Positions 33,975 to 42,167 of a DNA stretch of 64,000 nt are shown here, one piece after another. The translations under genes and the position numbers were made by a program. The notes beneath the pieces were generated by a model. It saw only the letters and a program-made list of their open reading frames with translations, made no database searches and was not told where the DNA came from. Within the stretch, counting starts at the first letter, position 1, and each line of letters starts with the position of its first letter. The stretch covers positions 1,178,001 through 1,242,000 of the forward strand of contig NZ_JAGIOG010000001.1 in NCBI RefSeq assembly GCF_017876595.1, in the 5' to 3' direction. The DNA comes from Aeromicrobium fastidiosum (GTDB taxonomy: Bacteria > Actinomycetota > Actinomycetes > Propionibacteriales > Nocardioidaceae).

Positions 33975-35501
33975 ATGACGGTCTACGACCTCGGCGAGGT
34001 CACCGACGCGGGGCTCATCGAGGCCGTCCGCCGGGGCCAGACCGCCGCCGAGGGCGAGCTGTTCGTCCGGCACCAGGACGCGGCCGTGCGGTACGCGCGG
34101 CGACTCGCCGGCACGTCGGACGCCGAGGACCTCGTCGCGGACGCCTTCGTGAAGGTGTTCGAGGTCATCCGGGACGCTCGCGGGCCCGAGGTCGCCTTCC
34201 GTCCCTATCTCATGACGGCCGTGCGCAACCGGCACGTCGACCACGTCCGCAAGGACAGCCGGCACGTGTGGATCAGTGACGAGGGCGTGCTGGACGCCGT
34301 CTCGGTGCCCGGCGACGAGCGCGACCTGAGGGACGAGTCCGAGGTGCTGGCAGCGGCCTTTCACTCGTTGCCGGAGCGCCACCAGCTGGTGCTCTGGCAC
34401 GCGCTGGTGGAGAAGGACCCGCACAGCGTCACCGCCCAGCTGCTGGGCATGTCGGCCAACGGCGTCGCAGCCCTGACCTACCGTGCCAAGGAGAGCCTGC
34501 GCGAGGCGTATCTCGCACGCCACGTCGTGCCGACGACCGACAAGGGATGTGGTCCGACTCGCGAGCTGCTCTCAGCCCATCGCCGAGGTCGTCTGCCACG
34601 CAAGCTGCAGGCCCAAGTCGACCAGCACCTCGAGGGCTGCCCGGCCTGCGCCGACGCCTTCGGCGAGCTCGCGATGCTCGACTCACGACTCGCAGCGATG
34701 CTGCCGGCGGCACTGCTGTTCGTGCCGGTGGCAGCTTCGATCGTCGGCGGAGTGACGGTTGCCCCGGACGCTGCGCCCAGGATGCGGCGGCCAGCGGTGC
34801 AGGCCGTCCTGGCCGGGACCGCCGCGGTCACCGCGGTCATCGTCGCGATCTGGTGGGCCGGGGCGGGCGAAGACCGTCGGACGGTCGCTGCGACCCCAGC
34901 GGTGCCCGCGGTGTCGGTGCCACCCCCGACATCATCCCCGTCGGTGATGCCGAGCGCGACCATCGAGCCCACGGTCGTCGCGGGGCCGTCGGCCGTCGCG
35001 CCGGTCGTCCCCGTGCCGACGCCTGCGCCGGTGCCGACCACGACCCGGCCGTCGCCGCGTGTGCCTCCTGAGTCCACCGGCGGCCGCCGGTCCGTCGCGC
35101 CGGTCGCACCCGTCCCTGTGACGCCGCAGCGGGTTGATCTGGCGGTCAGGTCGTTGACGGCGTACTCCGCCGGATCTGGGCGCTACGTCGTGGAGGCCGA
35201 CGTCGTCGCCGCCTCCTCAGCGCCGCGCCTCACCTTCGCGGTGGTCGGCATGACGGCGTTCGAGGTGAAGACCAGCGACACCGGTCGTTCCCCCTCGTGC
35301 AGCTCGACGCCGAGTGCGTCCCCCGACCTGATGACGGTGCTGTGCGTGTTCGACGGTCCGGCGGACGGTCGCACGACGCTCGCCGTCGAGCTGGCCGGGC
35401 ACACCCTGGACGCCCGCGTCGCGCTGGACGATGCGAGCGCGGACGACCCCCGTCCGGGCAACAACACCGCCCGTGTCCTCATCGACGAGCTCGCGGGCTG
35501 A
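33975..35501 (+). CDS. ECF-like sigma factor fused to zinc-finger, membrane and outer domains
   Basis: The product has 508 residues. Residues about 12-185 are an ECF-type sigma factor: region 2 (LFVRHQDAAVRYARRL...AEDLVADAFVKVFEVI) and region 4 (LPERHQLVLWHALVEKDPHSVTAQLLGMSANGVAALTYRAKESL). Residues about 190-235 form an anti-sigma zf-HC2-like module with H218xxxC222xxC225. Hydrophobic stretches lie at about 240-262 and 274-296. A Pro/Thr/Val-rich linker (about 305-385) and a C-terminal CARDB-like beta domain ending PRPGNNTARVLIDELAG follow. The fusion suggests a tethered sigma factor controlled from outside the membrane. The adhesin upstream is a plausible regulon member. Topology is uncertain. 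Confidence 0.85.
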   Translation: MTVYDLGEVTDAGLIEAVRRGQTAAEGELFVRHQDAAVRYARRLAGTSDAEDLVADAFVKVFEVIRDARGPEVAFRPYLMTAVRNRHVDHVRKDSRHVWISDEGVLDAVSVPGDERDLRDESEVLAAAFHSLPERHQLVLWHALVEKDPHSVTAQLLGMSANGVAALTYRAKESLREAYLARHVVPTTDKGCGPTRELLSAHRRGRLPRKLQAQVDQHLEGCPACADAFGELAMLDSRLAAMLPAALLFVPVAASIVGGVTVAPDAAPRMRRPAVQAVLAGTAAVTAVIVAIWWAGAGEDRRTVAATPAVPAVSVPPPTSSPSVMPSATIEPTVVAGPSAVAPVVPVPTPAPVPTTTRPSPRVPPESTGGRRSVAPVAPVPVTPQRVDLAVRSLTAYSAGSGRYVVEADVVAASSAPRLTFAVVGMTAFEVKTSDTGRSPSCSSTPSASPDLMTVLCVFDGPADGRTTLAVELAGHTLDARVALDDASADDPRPGNNTARVLIDELAG

Positions 35502-35551
35502 CCGCCGTCCCGATCACCCGCCTCGGGGGCCGGATGCGGCAGGATGCCAGC

Positions 35552-36358
35552 ATGCGCGTCCATCACCTCAGCTGCGGATCGTTCTGCCCACCACTCGTCG
35601 GCGACATGGTCTGCCACGTGCTGCTGTGCGAGTCGGACGACGGGCTCGTGCTCATCGACACCGGCCTCGGCCTGGCCGACTACGCGGACCCGCGGGGCCG
35701 GATGGGGCCGACCCGGCACCTGCTCAATCTTGCCTCGACCCCGGCCGACACCGCGGTGCTGCAGCTGCAGGCTCGGGGGTTCGACGCCGCCGACGTGTCG
35801 CACATCGTGCTGACGCACCTCGACTTCGACCACATCGGCGGGCTGTCGGACTTCGCGCACGCGACCGTCCACACCACGGCGGACGAGCACGCGGCCGCCG
35901 TCACGTCCCCGGACATGCTCGACCGCAAGCGCTACCGGCCGGCCCAGTGGGCACACGGCCCGGCGTGGCAGATCCACGCCGGCCGGGGTGACCAGTGGCG
36001 GGACGGCCTCACTGGCCACGAGGTGCTGCCCGGCATCACGCTCGTCCCCATGCCGGGGCACTCGCGCGGCCACGCAGCGGTGGCCGTGGACGCGGGTGAG
36101 CGCGGGCTCGTCGTGCACGCGGGCGACGCGGTCTTCGACGCATCCTCGTACGCCGACGCGACGCCGTCAGGTCAGCGGCTCGATCGGGTGCGTGCGCTGC
36201 GAGCGTTCGAGCAGGTGGTGGGGCGTGACCGCGCGGCGATCGCCCGCAACCACGTGACGCTGCGGCGGCTCAACGACAGCGAGGGCGTGACGGTCGTCCC
36301 GGCCCACGACAAGCGGGTGTTCGACGACGTGGTGGGGCTGGGCGTTTCTACAGGTTGA
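35552..36358 (+). CDS. MBL-fold metallo-hydrolase (lactonase-like)
   Basis: A 268-residue metallo-beta-lactamase-fold protein. The zinc motif is THLDFDHIGG (HxxxDH type, His about 90), with downstream metal ligands PGHSRGHAAV, HAGDAVFDAS and a C-terminal PAHDK. LVLIDTGLGLADY lies near the N-terminus. The layout is that of N-acyl-homoserine-lactonase-like and related hydrolases; substrate unknown. ATG 35552 (MRVHHLSCGSF) is the sensible start; the frame is open upstream inside the sigma gene. It may be co-transcribed with the sigma factor gene (50-bp gap). Confidence 0.85.
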   Translation: MRVHHLSCGSFCPPLVGDMVCHVLLCESDDGLVLIDTGLGLADYADPRGRMGPTRHLLNLASTPADTAVLQLQARGFDAADVSHIVLTHLDFDHIGGLSDFAHATVHTTADEHAAAVTSPDMLDRKRYRPAQWAHGPAWQIHAGRGDQWRDGLTGHEVLPGITLVPMPGHSRGHAAVAVDAGERGLVVHAGDAVFDASSYADATPSGQRLDRVRALRAFEQVVGRDRAAIARNHVTLRRLNDSEGVTVVPAHDKRVFDDVVGLGVSTG

Positions 36359-37282
36359 GGCGTTGACTGCTGGTCGGTCTCGATTGGCTTGCCCGCTCGG
36401 GTCCGTCGACGGGTGCGCTTCTCTGAGCCCGAAGGCGGTGCCGGTGCTGCCGACTTCACGGCCTCGGCCTCGAACCGAGCCCCACATGGCTCGCAATCAC
36501 ACGATCCTGCGCCATAGGACGGCGTGAAATGCACACATCCATGCAGGACGCCGTCCACGTGGTGAAACCTGGGGTAGATCGTTGCGAAGCTCGGCTCAGC
36601 CTCACCGCCGGGGGCGTAGCGCCTGTACAGCGAGTAGGAAACAAGGTCGGCCAGCTGGAGCAGCCGTGAAGCACGAGAATCCGCAAACAACGGCACATCG
36701 GCAAGGTTTCGCAGCTGACCGATGTTCCCGGCCGACTTGCGCCACTGGGTAGTCCAGGTCTGAATGTCCCGCTCGACCACGACGCGGCGATCGTGGATGA
36801 CGAGGCCTCGATTCGGCAGGCTGTCCTTCACGCGAACAGACTTGAGCAGCATGTCGAACTTGTGGAGCAGCACCTCATAGGCGTGTTGCTCACGTGACTC
36901 AGGCGTGGACGCCTGGTGGAAGCGGGAGTCCACCACGACGCCCAAAGATCGTCAGCGGCAGCCGGGGGTCTGAGGGCTTGAAACTGGCGATGAGATCGTA
37001 GGCAGCCGCGAGGATCTTGTGGCGGGTAGCGCGATCCACCGAGGCCCACATGCTCGTCTTCTTGGCAGTAGGGCTCGCTGGCTTTTTTGCGTTGCGCATC
37101 TCGCTCGCATGCAGCTCGTACTCGTCGAGGTTCGGTGGAATGCGGTCCAAGTGCTGCGAGACGATCTTGTCGAGTGCTGTTTGCAGGATCTGAGCATCAT
37201 CCTCATGGATGGCCACTCCTCCGAGCACGAACGAATGGCTGCTCCCATGAGTGCCCGATTCATCCACGAACAGCAAATACAT
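36172..37282 (-). pseudogene. DUF3800 protein, broken by a frameshift
   Basis: The N-terminal part (from ATG 37282) begins MYLLFVDESGTHGSSHSFVLGG, the DUF3800 signature with its DES motif. After about 112 residues the reading switches frame at CCC 36941-36943 (minus-strand GGG). Removing one G gives LTIFG followed by VVVDSRFHQAS and the conserved remainder, including NRGLVIHDRR and RLLQLADLVSYSLYRRYAPGG. The second frame runs into the 3' end of the MBL gene and stops at 36172, so the C-terminus is also disturbed. DUF3800 proteins are RNase-H-like and often lie in defence or mobile neighbourhoods. A sequencing error in the G run cannot be excluded. Confidence 0.75.
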
Positions 37283-37296
37283 CGGGCAACAATAAA

Positions 37297-37327
37297 CGAA
37301 GTCCCGGTCGCTATGACCGGGACTTCG
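37297..37327. terminator. Perfect 13-bp hairpin upstream of the DUF3800 start
   Basis: Arms 37297-37309 and 37315-37327 pair perfectly around GCTAT. On the minus strand it is followed by TTTATTGTT and then the DUF3800 ATG 14 bp later; on the plus strand AAAAG follows. It could be a terminator of minus-strand transcription arriving from the 37488-37640 side or a leader hairpin. Confidence 0.65.
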
Positions 37328-37357
37328 AAAAGTTGACGCCGACTCAGTGATGCAAGC

Positions 37358-37403
37358 ACCGCGTTGGCAGTCTCGCCCTACTGAACCGACCGCGTTGGCA
37401 GTC
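37358..37403. repeat. 15-bp direct repeat, 31 bp apart
   Basis: ACCGCGTTGGCAGTC occurs at 37358-37372 and again, identical, at 37389-37403, a spacing of about three helical turns. It lies in the gap between the broken DUF3800 gene and the small gene at 37488, and may be a regulator site or a scar. Confidence 0.6.
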
Positions 37404-37487
37404 GTTATCGGCCTATCTAGGATGAAGCGTACGGGCGTCCGCTGTCAACCAAGGTTGATGTGCGTCTCTGGTCACAGACAACGGGCG

Positions 37488-37640
37488 TCAGTGGCGGCCG
37501 GCGGTGCGGGGCTGCTGCTGCGCTGCGGTCTTGGACTCAAGCGACTTGTCGTTCGTCTTGAGGCCCCAGTCGGCCCGGATGGTCGCCACGACGGTCTCGA
37601 ACTCCTGGATGAGTCGAGTCTTCTCTGCTTCGTACGACAT
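37488..37640 (-). CDS. Small soluble hypothetical protein
   Basis: A 50-residue product starting MSYEAEKTRLIQEFETVV, predicted helical with a polar Gln/Lys-rich tail and no signal peptide. GGAGGG lies 7 nt before the ATG, a near-perfect ribosome binding site that supports it as a real gene and fixes the start. It is upstream of the DUF3800 remnant on the same strand and next to the toxin-antitoxin pair. No function recognised. Confidence 0.65.
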   Translation of the reverse strand: MSYEAEKTRLIQEFETVVATIRADWGLKTNDKSLESKTAAQQQPRTAGRH

Positions 37641-37718
37641 GGGGTTCCCTCCGATGTGCCTGAGTCCACGGTAGTTCATGGATGGTGCGGCGGCGTACGG
37701 GCCAAGGTCCCGAGGGGC

Positions 37719-38144
37719 TCAGCGCGATACGTCGACGGTCGAGAGGCCGAGATGCTGCCAAGCGTCGACGAGTCGCCGATCGCCTGTCGCGGCCACCATG
37801 TCGCGGTCGGCGATCGCGAGCGCACTGGCGCAGTGGACGGCGTCGTACCCGCGGAGAGCCTGCGTGTCAGCCAGGGTCGCGGCGTGGCCGACGAGGTCGT
37901 CGTCGACCGGGACGACCGTCATGTCTGACCACAGATCGTCCAACACCTTCAGGCCCGTGCGGTGAGCCGCTGTGCCGATCCGTCCGATCCGGTGTGCTTG
38001 GGCCAGGGCCGCGGCCGCCTCGACGTAGGCGAGCTGGCTGGTCACCATGTCTTCGGCGGACTCCCACAGGGCGCGGCACGTCTGGGTCGATCTCTCGCTG
38101 ACGGTCAGCGGAACGATCGCTGACGTGTCGAAGTAGACCGTCAC
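37719..38144 (-). CDS. VapC-like PIN-domain toxin
   Basis: A 141-residue PIN-domain ribonuclease: FDTSAIVPL (Asp6), a conserved Glu in YVEAAAAL (about 43), GYDAVHCASAL (Asp about 100) and TGDRRLVDAW (Asp about 120). These four acidic residues form the metal site, so the toxin looks intact. VapC toxins cleave tRNA or rRNA. GTG start, overlapping the antitoxin stop by 4 bp, the usual arrangement for coupled toxin-antitoxin expression. Confidence 0.9.
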   Translation of the reverse strand: MTVYFDTSAIVPLTVSERSTQTCRALWESAEDMVTSQLAYVEAAAALAQAHRIGRIGTAAHRTGLKVLDDLWSDMTVVPVDDDLVGHAATLADTQALRGYDAVHCASALAIADRDMVAATGDRRLVDAWQHLGLSTVDVSR

Positions 38145-38395
38145 CGTCGCTGTTCGGCCACGAGATCGGAGACGGTGCCTTCGGCTCGGGCCGGTTCGGG
38201 TAGCGGCTGCCGTTGACGGGTGGGTTCGCGGACGAGCCCCGCAGCCCGGAGCTGCTCGAGCTTCGTCGGGCGGCCGACCGGGACAAGCCGTGCGATGGGC
38301 TTGCCGTGGGACGTGATCGTGACGGTGTGACCGTCCTGGACGGCTGCGAGCTGCTCACTCAAGGTCCGGCGAAGCTGCCGAATGCCGATGCTCAT
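38141..38395 (-). CDS. Phd/YefM-type antitoxin
   Basis: An 84-residue protein beginning MSIGIRQLRRTLSEQLAAVQDGHTVTITSHGKPIARLVP, the N-terminal Phd/YefM DNA-binding fold, followed by a flexible toxin-binding tail (KLEQLRAAGLV...). AAGGAG lies 5 nt before ATG 38395 and fixes the start. The longer open frame to 38470 is upstream DNA containing the operator. It pairs with the PIN toxin, giving a Phd-VapC hybrid module. Confidence 0.9.
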   Translation of the reverse strand: MSIGIRQLRRTLSEQLAAVQDGHTVTITSHGKPIARLVPVGRPTKLEQLRAAGLVREPTRQRQPLPEPARAEGTVSDLVAEQRR

Positions 38396-38408
38396 GCCGT
38401 CTCCTTGT

Positions 38409-38434
38409 GTACACATTTGACGAGTCAAGTGTAC
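38409..38434 (-). promoter_or_regulatory. Toxin-antitoxin operator/promoter
   Basis: An imperfect palindrome, GTACACATTTGAC and then GTCAAGTGTAC, spans 38409-38434, 14 bp upstream of the antitoxin start. On the minus strand TACACT within it could serve as the -10 element, so the repressor site would cover the promoter, as expected for autoregulated toxin-antitoxin operons. Confidence 0.65.
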
Positions 38435-38508
38435 CGACATTTGCCCATGCGGGATCGGTCGTTTCCACACGTCCGACCCCCCGCATCCGCGAGGATGGCG
38501 TGTCGACC

Positions 38509-38523
38509 TTTCGACAGGCTCAA
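38509..38523. repeat. Dispersed TTGAGCCTGTCGAAA repeat, inverted copy
   Basis: TTTCGACAGGCTCAA is the reverse complement of the repeat core seen at 5576-5629 and 5897-5912. It lies upstream of the ion-channel gene. Confidence 0.8.
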
Positions 38524-38561
38524 GGGGCGGTGAGCTTCAAGTTCAGCTCAAGGGGCATGCA

Positions 38562-40517
38562 GTGGGACAGACCGGGCGACAGATGCGCGCACGCACCGCC
38601 AAGAAGATGCAGCAGGGCAACCAGAAGCAGGGCAAGGCGCGCGTGGAGCCGACCGGCGGCGCGAAGCTGCGCTACTGGTTCGACGGGACGATGGCCCGCG
38701 GGACGTCCGCGCTCGTGGCGTGGCTCGCCGTGGTCACGGTCGCGCTGATCCTCGTCTTCGCGGTGTTCGTCTCGCTCACGGGGCTCGAGCCCGGGCAGGG
38801 CAACGTCAAGGGCGGGTTCCTTGGCCGCGTGCTCACGACCTTCTTCCACACCCTCGACCCCGGCACGGTCGCCGGCGACTCCGGCACCTGGCGGTACATC
38901 GCCACCATGCTGGTGCTGACCGTCGCCGGCCTGTTCATCGTCAGCGCCCTGATCGGCGTCATCGCCACGGGCATCGACGACAAGCTGGCCGAGCTGCGCC
39001 GCGGACGTTCGCTCGTCATCGAGAAGGACCACACCGTCATCCTCGGCTGGTCCGACTCGGTGTTCGCGATCGTCCGCGAGCTGTCGATCGCCAACGAGAG
39101 CCGCAAGCGTCCGGCCGTCGTGATCCTGGCCGAGCAGGACAAGGTCGAGATGGAGGAGGCGATCCGCGAGAAGGTCGGCGACCTCAAGGGGACGCGCGTC
39201 GTGTGCCGCACGGGGTCGGCGCTCGACCTCGGCGACCTGGCCCTCACCAACCACGGCCTCGCCCGCTCGATCATCGTCCTGTCGCCGGGCGGTGACGAGC
39301 CCGACAGCGAGGTCATCAAGACCCTGCTCGCCCTGACCCACGACGGGGCAGGGCCGCACATCGTCGCCGAGATCCAGGACCCGCAGAACCTCGAGGCCGC
39401 CCGGCTCGTCGGCGGCGACCGCACCGTCATCGTCGACAAGCGCGAGACGATCGCCCGGCTGATCGTGCAGACGTCGCGCCAGTCGGGTGCCGCCGCGGTC
39501 TACACCGAGCTGTTCGACTTCGACGGCGACGAGATCTACTTCCACTCCGATGCGTCCCTGGCGGGCAGCACGTTCGCCGAGGCGATCACGGCGTACGAGA
39601 CGGCATCCGTCATCGGCCTCGTGTCGCCCGACGGCTACGTCGAGCTCAACCCCGCGATGGACACCGTCGTCGGTGGCAGCGAGCTCGTCGTCGTCGCCGA
39701 GGACGACTCGGTGCTCGCGAGCGCCGCGCGCAGCACCGCGTCCGTCGACGAGTCGCGCATCAACACCGCTGCCGTCGCGCCCGAGGCCACCTCGAAGGTG
39801 CTGATGCTCGGCTGGAACGAGCGGGCCGCAACGGTCGTGCGCGAGCTCGATGAGTACGCGCAGGCCGGGTCGACGCTGGAGATCCTCACCGAGCTCGGCA
39901 CCCCGGACGTCCCGGACCTCACCAACCTCACGGCGACCGTCACGCGCGGACGCACGTCCGACCGGGCGACCCTCGACCGCTTCGACGTCAAGGAGTACGA
40001 CCAGATCATCGTGCTCTGCTACTCCGACGAGCTGCCCGTGCAGCGCGCCGACGCCCGCACGCTGGTGACGCTGCTGCACCTGCGCGAGATCGTCGGCGAC
40101 CGCACCAAGGGCGAACGTCCGTCGGTGGTCAGCGAGATGCTCGACGACCGCAACCGCGCCCTGGCCCAGGTCGCGCACGTCGACGACGTCATCGTCAGCG
40201 ACGAGATCCTGAGCCTGATCCTGTCGCAGCTGTCGGAGAACGACCGGCTCGAGGCGGTCTTCCAGGACCTGCTCGATGCCGACGGTGCCGAGATCTACCT
40301 GCGTCCCGTGCGCGACTACGTGCTCGAGGGCGAGCCCGTCACGTACGCGACCGTCGTCGCCTCGGCCGTGCGCCGCGGCGAGACGGCGCTCGGCTACCGG
40401 GTGTCGGCGGAGTCGGACGATGCGGACGCCAACCACGGCGTCTACGTCAACCCGGCCAAGTCGGCGATGTTCGGCGTCCTGCCGGCCGACCGGGTCGTGG
40501 TGCTGGCGGAGAGCTGA
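38562..40517 (+). CDS. CASTOR/POLLUX-related putative ion channel
   Basis: The 651-residue product has two membrane helices (about 47-75 and 108-132) flanking a pore-like loop. Large cytoplasmic regulator domains with Rossmann-like NAD/ligand motifs follow (TVILGWSDSVFAIVREL; VLMLGWNERAATVVREL), with RCK/TrkA-C-like modules between. The pattern matches bacterial relatives of the plant nuclear channels CASTOR and POLLUX (DMI1), thought to conduct K+ or Ca2+. A very basic N-terminus (RARTAKKMQQGNQKQGK) precedes the first helix. GTG 38562 follows AAGGGG; ATG 38583 is an alternative start. Confidence 0.85.
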   Translation: MGQTGRQMRARTAKKMQQGNQKQGKARVEPTGGAKLRYWFDGTMARGTSALVAWLAVVTVALILVFAVFVSLTGLEPGQGNVKGGFLGRVLTTFFHTLDPGTVAGDSGTWRYIATMLVLTVAGLFIVSALIGVIATGIDDKLAELRRGRSLVIEKDHTVILGWSDSVFAIVRELSIANESRKRPAVVILAEQDKVEMEEAIREKVGDLKGTRVVCRTGSALDLGDLALTNHGLARSIIVLSPGGDEPDSEVIKTLLALTHDGAGPHIVAEIQDPQNLEAARLVGGDRTVIVDKRETIARLIVQTSRQSGAAAVYTELFDFDGDEIYFHSDASLAGSTFAEAITAYETASVIGLVSPDGYVELNPAMDTVVGGSELVVVAEDDSVLASAARSTASVDESRINTAAVAPEATSKVLMLGWNERAATVVRELDEYAQAGSTLEILTELGTPDVPDLTNLTATVTRGRTSDRATLDRFDVKEYDQIIVLCYSDELPVQRADARTLVTLLHLREIVGDRTKGERPSVVSEMLDDRNRALAQVAHVDDVIVSDEILSLILSQLSENDRLEAVFQDLLDADGAEIYLRPVRDYVLEGEPVTYATVVASAVRRGETALGYRVSAESDDADANHGVYVNPAKSAMFGVLPADRVVVLAES

Positions 40518-40540
40518 GCGGCTCCGCCCCTCGCCCCTCG

Positions 40541-40568
40541 AGCCTGTCGAAAGGGGTTTCGACAAGCT
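40541..40568. repeat. Inverted pair of the TTGAGCCTGTCGAAA repeat forming a hairpin
   Basis: AGCCTGTCGAAA (40541-40552) and TTTCGACAAGCT (40557-40568) form a near-perfect 12-bp stem (one mismatch) around GGGG, 24 bp after the ion-channel stop. It may serve as terminator and shows the palindromic form of the dispersed repeat. Confidence 0.8.
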
Positions 40569-40931
40569 GGCCCCGCGGGTTTTGGCAAGCCCAACCCGTG
40601 GGAGGCGCGGAGCGCTAGATTGATCGCTGCGATGGGTGCCGGCTGCTGGGCCCCCCGGCGGCGAGTGTGTTGCCGTCTCCCCGGCGACACGACGGCACCG
40701 CCGCAGGCGTACGCAGGGAGGGAGTCCCAACTGCGCCAGCGCTCCCGGAGCCCCTGCTCCGGGAGCGTCCTGCGCCTGGCGGCCGACGTCTTCTCTCGGC
40801 GCTCGCGGACAGGCCGAGGGGACGTCCAAGGGGCTGGCGGCTCAGGGGCTCGAGCGAAACCCCCGTGGACGACACGCCCCGTCGATAGTCTGCGTCCACC
40901 ATCACGTGAAGAACCGGCCCCGAGGACTGTC
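40569..40931. other. Intergenic stretch with a perfect hairpin
   Basis: About 360 bp before the histidine kinase gene. An open frame extends through it from 40620 but lacks protein-like composition. It contains a perfect 11-bp hairpin, GCTCCCGGAGC / GCTCCGGGAGC (40741-40751 and 40756-40766, loop CCCT), of unknown role. The promoter of the two-component operon should lie here. Confidence 0.5.
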
Positions 40932-42167
40932 ATGGCGCTCGATCAGCAAGCGGGTGCCTCGCGGCACCCTGTCAGGGCCGCCATCGAGTCGTGGCGGGTG
41001 GGTTCGGGAGCCGTGCCGACCACGCGGGCCGGCGCCGAGATCGCCGTGATGATCACGATCGTCGGCTGGCGTGTCGGGACGTTGGCGCAGGTCGTCCCCG
41101 CCATCGGCCGGGGCACGGGAGACTCGCCGCGGCCTGCTCTGTACGTGGTGGTCGTGTCCGTCGTCCTCATCGAGTCGGCAGCCCTGTGCTGGTTCGCGAT
41201 CAGGACCCGGGGGTTCCGCAGCCAGCGGTGGGCGGCGATCGACGTGACGATCGCCGGTGCCGCGTTGCTGCTCGAACCGCTCTACGTCGCACAGGGTGAT
41301 CTCATCGGGACCTGGAGCGCGTGGGCGCCGGGCCTCGCGATCAATGCTGCCGTGGTGGCGGCTCTCGGCGTGCGTCGGCGACGGGAGGTGGCCTTCGGCG
41401 CGCTCGTGCTCGCGGCGTGCTACCTCGCCGTCAGCCTGCCGGCGGTCGAGACGGGGACACAGGGAACGACGGTCCGCAGCAACGCGCTGTCGTACGTCGT
41501 GTTCGCAGTGATGGCGCGCGCGATGGGGGGCTTCGTCCGACGATTCGGTGCCGCGGCCGATGACGCCCGGGCAGAGGCTGTCGAGGCCGCTCGGGTCGCG
41601 GAGCTGGAACGGCATCGTCGAATGCTGCACGACCAGGCGGGACTGATGCATCTGCTGTCCGACCCGGCCATCGACCCCGCACTGGCCGCGCCGTTGCGTC
41701 AACGGGCCCGGGCGGAGTCCAATCGCCTGCGGACCTTTCTCGACGTCGACCCCGGCACGACGACCTCTGAGGTGGCGAGCCCGCGGTTGGTCGACGTCGT
41801 CGGCGCGGCGGCGGCCGAGTTCGACGACCTGCCGATCGACCTGATGCTCGACCTGGGCGCGGAGGTGATCCTCCCGGAGCGGGTGGTCGAACCCGTTCGC
41901 TCCGCCGTTGCCACGCTGCTGGCCAACGTGCGAATCCACGCCGGTGGGGTCGCCTCGGTCGTCATCCACACCGGCACGACCGCGGCGGGCGACCACTGGG
42001 AGGTGTCCGTCCGTGACGACGGGTGCGGCTTCGACCCTCGTGAGACGCCGCCGGGCTACGGCTTGAGTCATGTGGTGGAGCAGGGCCTCAGCGAGGTCGA
42101 GGTCGAGTCGACCGTCACGTCAGCGCCCGGCCATGGGACGGTCGCACTCCTCCGGGGCGCGCTCTGA
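40932..42167 (+). CDS. Membrane sensor histidine kinase (NarL-partner type)
   Basis: A 411-residue sensor. After a soluble N-terminus there are about five hydrophobic segments (about 38-215), then a helix with HRRMLHDQAGLMHLL whose His is the likely phosphorylation site. A HATPase domain has an N-box-like LLANVRIHAGG and the G-boxes DDGCGFDPRE and GYGLSHVV. ATG 40932 is chosen because coding character begins there. Its stop overlaps the response-regulator start (TGATG), so the two are co-translated. Signal unknown. Confidence 0.85.
   Translation: MALDQQAGASRHPVRAAIESWRVGSGAVPTTRAGAEIAVMITIVGWRVGTLAQVVPAIGRGTGDSPRPALYVVVVSVVLIESAALCWFAIRTRGFRSQRWAAIDVTIAGAALLLEPLYVAQGDLIGTWSAWAPGLAINAAVVAALGVRRRREVAFGALVLAACYLAVSLPAVETGTQGTTVRSNALSYVVFAVMARAMGGFVRRFGAAADDARAEAVEAARVAELERHRRMLHDQAGLMHLLSDPAIDPALAAPLRQRARAESNRLRTFLDVDPGTTTSEVASPRLVDVVGAAAAEFDDLPIDLMLDLGAEVILPERVVEPVRSAVATLLANVRIHAGGVASVVIHTGTTAAGDHWEVSVRDDGCGFDPRETPPGYGLSHVVEQGLSEVEVESTVTSAPGHGTVALLRGAL

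Noticed and set aside
37357..37404. CRISPR repeat candidate
   Set aside because: Only two 15-bp copies and no Cas genes in the window.
38520..40829. 769-residue minus-strand frame
   Set aside because: Mirror frame of the ion-channel gene, rich in Arg/Asp/Gly from G+C-biased third positions; no motif.
40620..40931. N-terminal extension of the histidine kinase frame
   Set aside because: Composition is Arg/Pro/Gly-rich and contains a DNA hairpin; coding character starts at 40932.
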